From assembly GCA_964017185.1 (NCBI GenBank), contig OZ024869.1, forward strand, positions 6,408,501 to 6,472,500: a stretch of DNA of 64,000 nucleotides, given 5' to 3'. Shown in pieces: positions 59,574-64,000 of the stretch. Both the position numbers and the translations under genes were made by a program. How positions within the stretch are numbered: position 1 is the stretch's first letter; every line of letters starts with the position of its first letter. The notes beneath the pieces are model-generated. The model was not told where the DNA came from, ran no database searches, and worked only from the letters and a program-made list of their open reading frames with translations. The stretch is from Rugalucina vietnamica (taxonomy: Eukaryota; Mollusca; Bivalvia; Lucinida; Lucinidae).

Positions 59574-62500
59574 CTATGTTGATTCTGAACGCAGGCCAGA
59601 GGCCTCTATGTTCAGCTCCTCATCAGACTGTACTGTGGCAAGTCTCCTATTTCCAGTCCCCGGGTTTGCCACATATGGGTTGTATTCTATGTCTGGGTTG
59701 TACTTCATCGGATGGTCAGCCCACAGCTTGTCAAGACGATTTTCGAAGGCGTTAACACTTGGTGCACAAACCACTTTCTCCGTTAAAGAATTCCACACAT
59801 TTACCACTCTTGAAGTGAAGAAATTTTTACGTATTTCTAGTCGACATCTGTGTTTTTTCAGTTTGAATGAATGACCACGCGTCCGAGCTTGATCCGAGAC
59901 ATTAAATAATTCAGCTGTTACCCGTTTATCGTAGATTCCATGTAAAATCTTATAAACTTCAATCATATCCCCCCTTAGCCTACGGTATTTCAGTGTTGGT
60001 AATTTCAACTTCTTTAATCGTTCTTCATATGTCAAATTTTTGAATCCTGGTATTACTTTTGTTGATCTGCGTTGTACATTTTCAATCATATCTATATGTT
60101 TCTTCAAATAAGGACTCCAGACGGATTGGGCGTACTCCAATATAGGGCGTACGAGGGCTCTAAACAACAGTACAAACATTTCTTCATCCAAGAAAGTAAA
60201 TGATTGTCTAATTATACCCATTACACTATTAGCTTTATTCACTTTAGTGACAATATGTGTTTCAAATGTTAAATGCTCATCAATATAAACTCCAATGTCC
60301 TTTTCACAGCTGCTGACCTCCAGTTTGACTATAGAACCATCTGATTTTCGCATGAAATATTCAGGCTTATCAATGTTACATTTCCAGGGTAAACAAATCC
60401 TTATAACTATACATTTATCTGGATGAAATAATAGCAACCAGTCATCTGACCAATCTTGCAAGATAAATAAATCGTCCTGTACGACAATTACATCAGAGTC
60501 TGACTGTATTTCTTTGGACAATTTAGTGTCGTCGGCGTAAAGGGCTATTTCTGACATCACTGAATCCGGCAAGTCATTTATATATATCACAAACAGAACG
60601 GGGCCCAATACTGAACCCTGAGGAATACCGCTAGTAACCTTCGCCCATTCTGAAAAATGTCCGTTTACTTGTACTCGCTGCCTTCTATCATATAAAAAGT
60701 TCTCCACCCAATTACACATTTTTTCACTCATTCCATAAGCCCGTAGTTTAACGATGAGACGACGATGGGGGACTTTATCAAACGCTTTCATAAAATCCAT
60801 ATACACCGCATCTATAGTGCCCCCATCATCTAATATTTTTGTCCATTTATCCAGTACTGTCAATAGTTGCAAACTTGTAGATCGGCCCCCGATAAAACCA
60901 AACTGTTTATCACTAAACAAGTTATTACTATTCATTTGATCAACAATCTTAGTTCTAATCAGTTTTTCAAATATTTTACTTACAACACTGGTAAGACTGA
61001 CTGGGCGATAGTTTGATGCTAGCTTTTTGTCTCCCTTTTTAAACAATGCAGTTATCTGTCCCTTTTTCCATTCATCTGGTACAATACCTGATTCAAAAGA
61101 CTTGTTGAAAATCATAGTTAAAGGTTCACAAATTACATCTGCCAGTTCATATATCAACTTTGGGTGTAAACCATCAGGACCCTGTGACTTTGATGTATTT
61201 ATACTAGTCAATAACTTTCTAACTGTCCCTATTTCAAAATAATCATCAGATGATTTAGTTGTGTAATTTCTTTGTTTCAAATTGGGCAATTCACCACTTG
61301 GTTCTTTAGTGAAAACACTACTAAAAAAGTCTGACAATACCTCGGCTTTATCCTCATCACTTTCAGCAATAAAAGTTGAATCTTGTCTCTTAGTATGCAA
61401 TTCCGATATACTTGACGTTGTTTTGCGTTTCGAGTTTACATATTTCCAGAAATTCTTAGGGTTAGAATTTGATGTCTGAGCAATTTCTTTTTCACGTGCG
61501 CGTTTTTCTTTCCTTACAAGCCACTTCACTTTGTTTCTTGCTTTTGCGTACAGTTTATAAGAATTTTCATCACGAGATTCAATGAACCTTGTCCATGTTC
61601 TGTGTTTTCGCTTAATGGCTTCAACTGTATTTTTACACAAAGGTACTGTTCCTTTACGCGGGAATGGTCGTGAACGTGGGATATATTTCTCCTTGGCCGC
61701 GGTCACACGCTCCATAAAATTATTTAACATGCTATTCACATCACCTATGCCTAGTTCATCTTTCCAGTTTATCTTCAGCTCTTCTCTCAATGACTCATAA
61801 TCACCTTTATAGTAATTAAAATGTGTACTATAGTTGTTTGTATGACTGCAGTAACAATTAAACTGAAAAGTTAGTACTTTGTGATCACTGGCTCCCAATG
61901 GGGATAAATATTCCAGGTCTACAACCATATCCTCTTCATTTGTCATAATTAGATCTAACACAGAAGGTTGTTGATTTATTCTGAACCGTGTGAAGTCTTG
62001 TACATGCTGGTACCAAAAACAGTCCCTAAGACATTCAAGAAATAGTTCACTCTCCTCTTTTTCAGCGTTACAGTTTTCCCACTTAATGTCAGGATAATTT
62101 AAATCCCCTGCCACAACCACGTGACTAAACTGTCTATTTTCAGCTACATGTTTTAACAAGTTTCTCAAATGCACCTCGTTTACAGCAGAATTTGATGGAC
62201 TTTTATAAATACACCCACAGAGAAGACAGTCTGTACCTTTAAGGTTGATTTTTACCCATGTACTCTCTTCAAAATTTGTGTCAAATTTTACCTCAACTGC
62301 TTTCAAAGTCTCTTTAATATAAATAACTGTTCCTCTGGACATATTATCCGGAAATGATTCAGGAAACATTTCATATCCTTGTAAAGCAATCTCTGCCCTG
62401 GTTAGTTGAAACCTAAAGTTTTTTGGTAGCACTTCAGTTAACATAATAATATCAGGCTCCCTGCCTTTACTTTTAATGTCAGCACAAAATTCGTCCCACT

Positions 62501-62672
62501 TATTTGATAAACTGTCAACATTTGTATAATAACAAAACAAATTTGAAACGTCAACTGACGAACGAGTATTTACATTACTATTTACATTGTTCTTTGATCC
62601 CTCTAATCTGCCTCCACCCCCTCCTCGAGTGTGTCTTCTCTCACCCGAAGCTTGACTGTCCGCCGATTCCAC
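59574..62672 (-). CDS. CR1-like LINE ORF2: endonuclease and reverse transcriptase, 1032 aa
   Basis: It nicks target DNA and reverse-transcribes the element RNA in place. AP-type endonuclease: FCYYTNVDSLSNKWDEF (47-63), IIMLTEV with Glu80, VVAGDLNYPDIKWEN (186-200) and SDHKVL (262-267), covering the metal-binding Asn, Glu, GDxN and SDH residues. RT, roughly 490-760: ALFKKGDKKLASNYRPVSL, DKQFGFIGGRSTSLQLL, AVYMDFMKAFDKVPHRRL, GIPQGSVLGPVLFVIYINDL and LYADDTKL with the two catalytic Asp. C-terminal CR1-type part: ALVRPILEYAQSVWSPYLKK, LRGDMIEVYKILHGIYDK, VVNVWNSLTEKVV. No internal stop or frameshift over the full length expected for the family. The N-terminus overlaps the ORF1 end by 70 nt. Confidence 0.92.
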   Translation of the reverse strand: MESADSQASGERRHTRGGGGGRLEGSKNNVNSNVNTRSSVDVSNLFCYYTNVDSLSNKWDEFCADIKSKGREPDIIMLTEVLPKNFRFQLTRAEIALQGYEMFPESFPDNMSRGTVIYIKETLKAVEVKFDTNFEESTWVKINLKGTDCLLCGCIYKSPSNSAVNEVHLRNLLKHVAENRQFSHVVVAGDLNYPDIKWENCNAEKEESELFLECLRDCFWYQHVQDFTRFRINQQPSVLDLIMTNEEDMVVDLEYLSPLGASDHKVLTFQFNCYCSHTNNYSTHFNYYKGDYESLREELKINWKDELGIGDVNSMLNNFMERVTAAKEKYIPRSRPFPRKGTVPLCKNTVEAIKRKHRTWTRFIESRDENSYKLYAKARNKVKWLVRKEKRAREKEIAQTSNSNPKNFWKYVNSKRKTTSSISELHTKRQDSTFIAESDEDKAEVLSDFFSSVFTKEPSGELPNLKQRNYTTKSSDDYFEIGTVRKLLTSINTSKSQGPDGLHPKLIYELADVICEPLTMIFNKSFESGIVPDEWKKGQITALFKKGDKKLASNYRPVSLTSVVSKIFEKLIRTKIVDQMNSNNLFSDKQFGFIGGRSTSLQLLTVLDKWTKILDDGGTIDAVYMDFMKAFDKVPHRRLIVKLRAYGMSEKMCNWVENFLYDRRQRVQVNGHFSEWAKVTSGIPQGSVLGPVLFVIYINDLPDSVMSEIALYADDTKLSKEIQSDSDVIVVQDDLFILQDWSDDWLLLFHPDKCIVIRICLPWKCNIDKPEYFMRKSDGSIVKLEVSSCEKDIGVYIDEHLTFETHIVTKVNKANSVMGIIRQSFTFLDEEMFVLLFRALVRPILEYAQSVWSPYLKKHIDMIENVQRRSTKVIPGFKNLTYEERLKKLKLPTLKYRRLRGDMIEVYKILHGIYDKRVTAELFNVSDQARTRGHSFKLKKHRCRLEIRKNFFTSRVVNVWNSLTEKVVCAPSVNAFENRLDKLWADHPMKYNPDIEYNPYVANPGTGNRRLATVQSDEELNIEASGLRSEST

Positions 62673-62872
62673 GGTGGCCCGCGTACCTTGTAGATGAATT
62701 TTCCCTCTTGGCTTTCATTTGCAGTTTTTAATTTAGCCTCAGTTAACTTCTGCTTATTTACCTGTCTTTCGGCTTTTGACATGTCGTGCGAGACACTAAC
62801 CTTCTTAAAACGCTCATGTACCGACCCCTCCGATATGTTAAGGTAGGGGGGAAAGAATGGGCTGGCCCGTTT
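62603..62872 (-). pseudogene. LINE ORF1 C-terminal remnant
   Basis: An 89-codon open frame ending at TAG (62603-62605): FFPPYLNISEGSVHERFKK, VSVSHDMSKAERQVNKQKL, GKFIYKVRGPPWNRRTVKLR. The KVRGPPW segment is a common ending of ORF1-type proteins in animal LINEs. An upstream TAG in frame and loss of similarity show 5' truncation or decay. Confidence 0.65.
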
Positions 62873-63129
62873 CTAGTCTGACTGGTCAGCCGTCAAAATG
62901 AAGTATCATACCCAGTGGTTCATTTTGCCATCTGACTCCAGCACATTATCAAAAAGCCAAGCTGTTAGCCACTTTTGGGTGAAAGCCATTATTTACAGAA
63001 TAACAAGTTTTTATGAAAAAAAAATGGTGTCAAACACTGTCAAACAAAATAATAAACAAACCTCCATTTGAAAATTCATAAAATTTATCCAAGTGTTGTT
63101 TATTTTGATGATTTTTTAAAAGAATCCAT

Positions 63130-63693
63130 TCATCATATTCATCATATGTACTAAAGCCAACAGAACACTTGGATTCTTGAGGAGAAACTTATTTTCTTGC
63201 CCCCAAGATGTTAAAGAAGCAGCTTTAATATAAAGGACTGGTGCGCCCAGTCCTGGAATATGGAAGCTCTGTGTGGGATCCTCATACTAAATGCCTCCAG
63301 GAGGAATTGGAGAAGGTACAGAATCGTGCCGCTAGATTTGTAACTAGGAATTATACTTTCGAGGAAGGTAGTATGACTGGCATTCTTGAACAACTCAAAT
63401 GGGAATCTCTCAAGAAAAGGAGGACGGATAATCAACTTATATTACTATACAAAGGTCTGAAGGGTAAAGCCAGAATATCTACAGATGACCTTATCCCAAA
63501 GACTAGGCTTTGTAGAAATAGCCACTCCAAGGCATTTCAGCTTCCATCTGCTAGTATAGAGGCCTATAAATGTAGTTTCTTTCCCCAGACTATCAGGGAC
63601 TGGAATGACCTCCCTGACTCTCTGTTCTCTACTGCTGAAATGTCAGATGATTGTGTGTCCAAGTTCGCTTCACTCGTGCGTTCAAGGGACTAA
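63130..63693 (+). pseudogene. 3' end of another CR1-like LINE
   Basis: TKANRTLGFLRRNLFSCPQD VKEAAL, a frameshift near 63228, then GLVRPVLEYGSSVWDPHTKC, EKVQNRAARFVTRNY, RRTDNQLILLYKGLKGKARI, and SFFPQTIRDWNDLPDSLFS to SLVRSRD stop. This is the RT C-terminal domain of a different LINE family from the one at 59.6 kb and on the opposite strand. Confidence 0.85.
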
Positions 63694-64000
63694 TTTCTCC
63701 CCCATCCGAACCCCCTGGTGAAATAATGTCATTTGGCGTGTCACCAGTAAACTATTCAGATTCAGATCATGGCTGACATTTTTTTTCTTCAAAAAGTCAT
63801 CTTGAAAGGGGAGACAATTCTAATTGCGAGCTTCTGATTGGCTCTCAGAGAGTGCATGACCTCAGCACCCAGCCATCAACCAATCAGATTAGGAATTCCC
63901 ATAAAATCAATGTCTATAAACAGCTTGCAGAGATATTAATAGAACTTGGGAAATTTTGATAGTGTTGGAGCCAGACGTCAAAATGATAAATCAGTTATCA
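63694..64000. other. LINE 3' UTR and spacer
   Basis: The first 80 bp (to TCATGGCTGACATTTTTTT) are probably the LINE 3' UTR. The remainder has no recognised feature. Confidence 0.4.

Larger units (their letters stand above)
59550..62880 (-). mobile_element. CR1-like LINE, 5'-truncated in ORF1, ORF2 intact
   Basis: In transcript order: the end of ORF1 (62872-62603), ORF2 (62672-59574), then a short 3' region ending in ACATAGGTA-type direct repeats (about 59580-59555), comparable to the 3' terminal short repeats of CR1 elements. The complete ORF2 suggests a recent insertion. Confidence 0.82.

Noticed and set aside
1-64000. Bacterial or viral contamination in the window
   Set aside because: Spliced animal genes, animal LINEs and repeat copies spread end to end support a single eukaryotic origin; no operon or capsid-type genes are seen.

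Overview
The window is animal nuclear DNA, most likely from a bivalve mollusc. It is AT-rich with sparse coding. Genes are split into short exons with GT/AG introns. Non-LTR retrotransposons, Penelope-like elements and palindromic MITE-type repeats are abundant, and two repeats with GCTCACCTGAG termini are of a kind I associate with bivalves. The species cannot be fixed by reading alone. There is no sign of bacterial operons, CRISPR or plasmid sequence.

Three host genes are well supported. (1) A complete integrin alpha subunit without an I domain lies on the minus strand, from its start codon at 36074 to its stop at 7127. It has 21 coding exons, and every junction keeps phase. They sum to 3279 nt, or 1092 residues: a signal peptide, a FNLD mature end, a beta-propeller with three calcium-type loops, leg domains, one membrane helix and a short CGFFVRK tail. 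(2, 3) Two tandem ARF-family small GTPase genes lie on the plus strand (24148-25503 and 26571-27464), inside the 12.1-kb first coding intron of the integrin gene. They share an intron position, a C-terminal extension and a 34-bp upstream block carrying an ETS-like word. Both have Arg where ARFs carry the catalytic Gln71.

Layout. 1-7 kb: a diverged tandem repeat, several small palindromic elements, a composite element built on a 168-bp tandem repeat with a nuclear-receptor-like palindrome, a TTAA-flanked element and a tRNA-like sequence. 7-24 kb: integrin exons 21 to 2, with introns full of MITEs, minisatellites and a GCTCACCTGAG repeat. 24-36 kb: the ARF pair, a LINE interrupted by a Penelope-like fragment, a non-coding segment repeated about three times, and integrin exon 1. 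36-44 kb: possible extra minus-strand exons, then a decayed LINE broken by at least three insertions, two of which form large hairpins. 44-50 kb: mostly unassigned AT-rich DNA with one compound palindromic element. 50-54 kb: a nearly intact Penelope-like element, the source type of seven 3' fragments elsewhere. 54-56 kb: a possible LTR remnant and a dead LINE. 56.9-58.8 kb: a 1.9-kb element with 37-bp perfect terminal inverted repeats whose interior is a mosaic of short palindromic units, interrupted by a second transposon with an 8-bp target duplication. 59.6-62.9 kb: a CR1-like LINE with a complete 1032-residue ORF2. 63-64 kb: another LINE 3' end.

The integrin and the ARF proteins would act at the cell surface and on membranes or trafficking respectively; apart from nesting, nothing in the sequence links them functionally. 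The rest is layered transposon history, readable because insertions fall inside identifiable targets.
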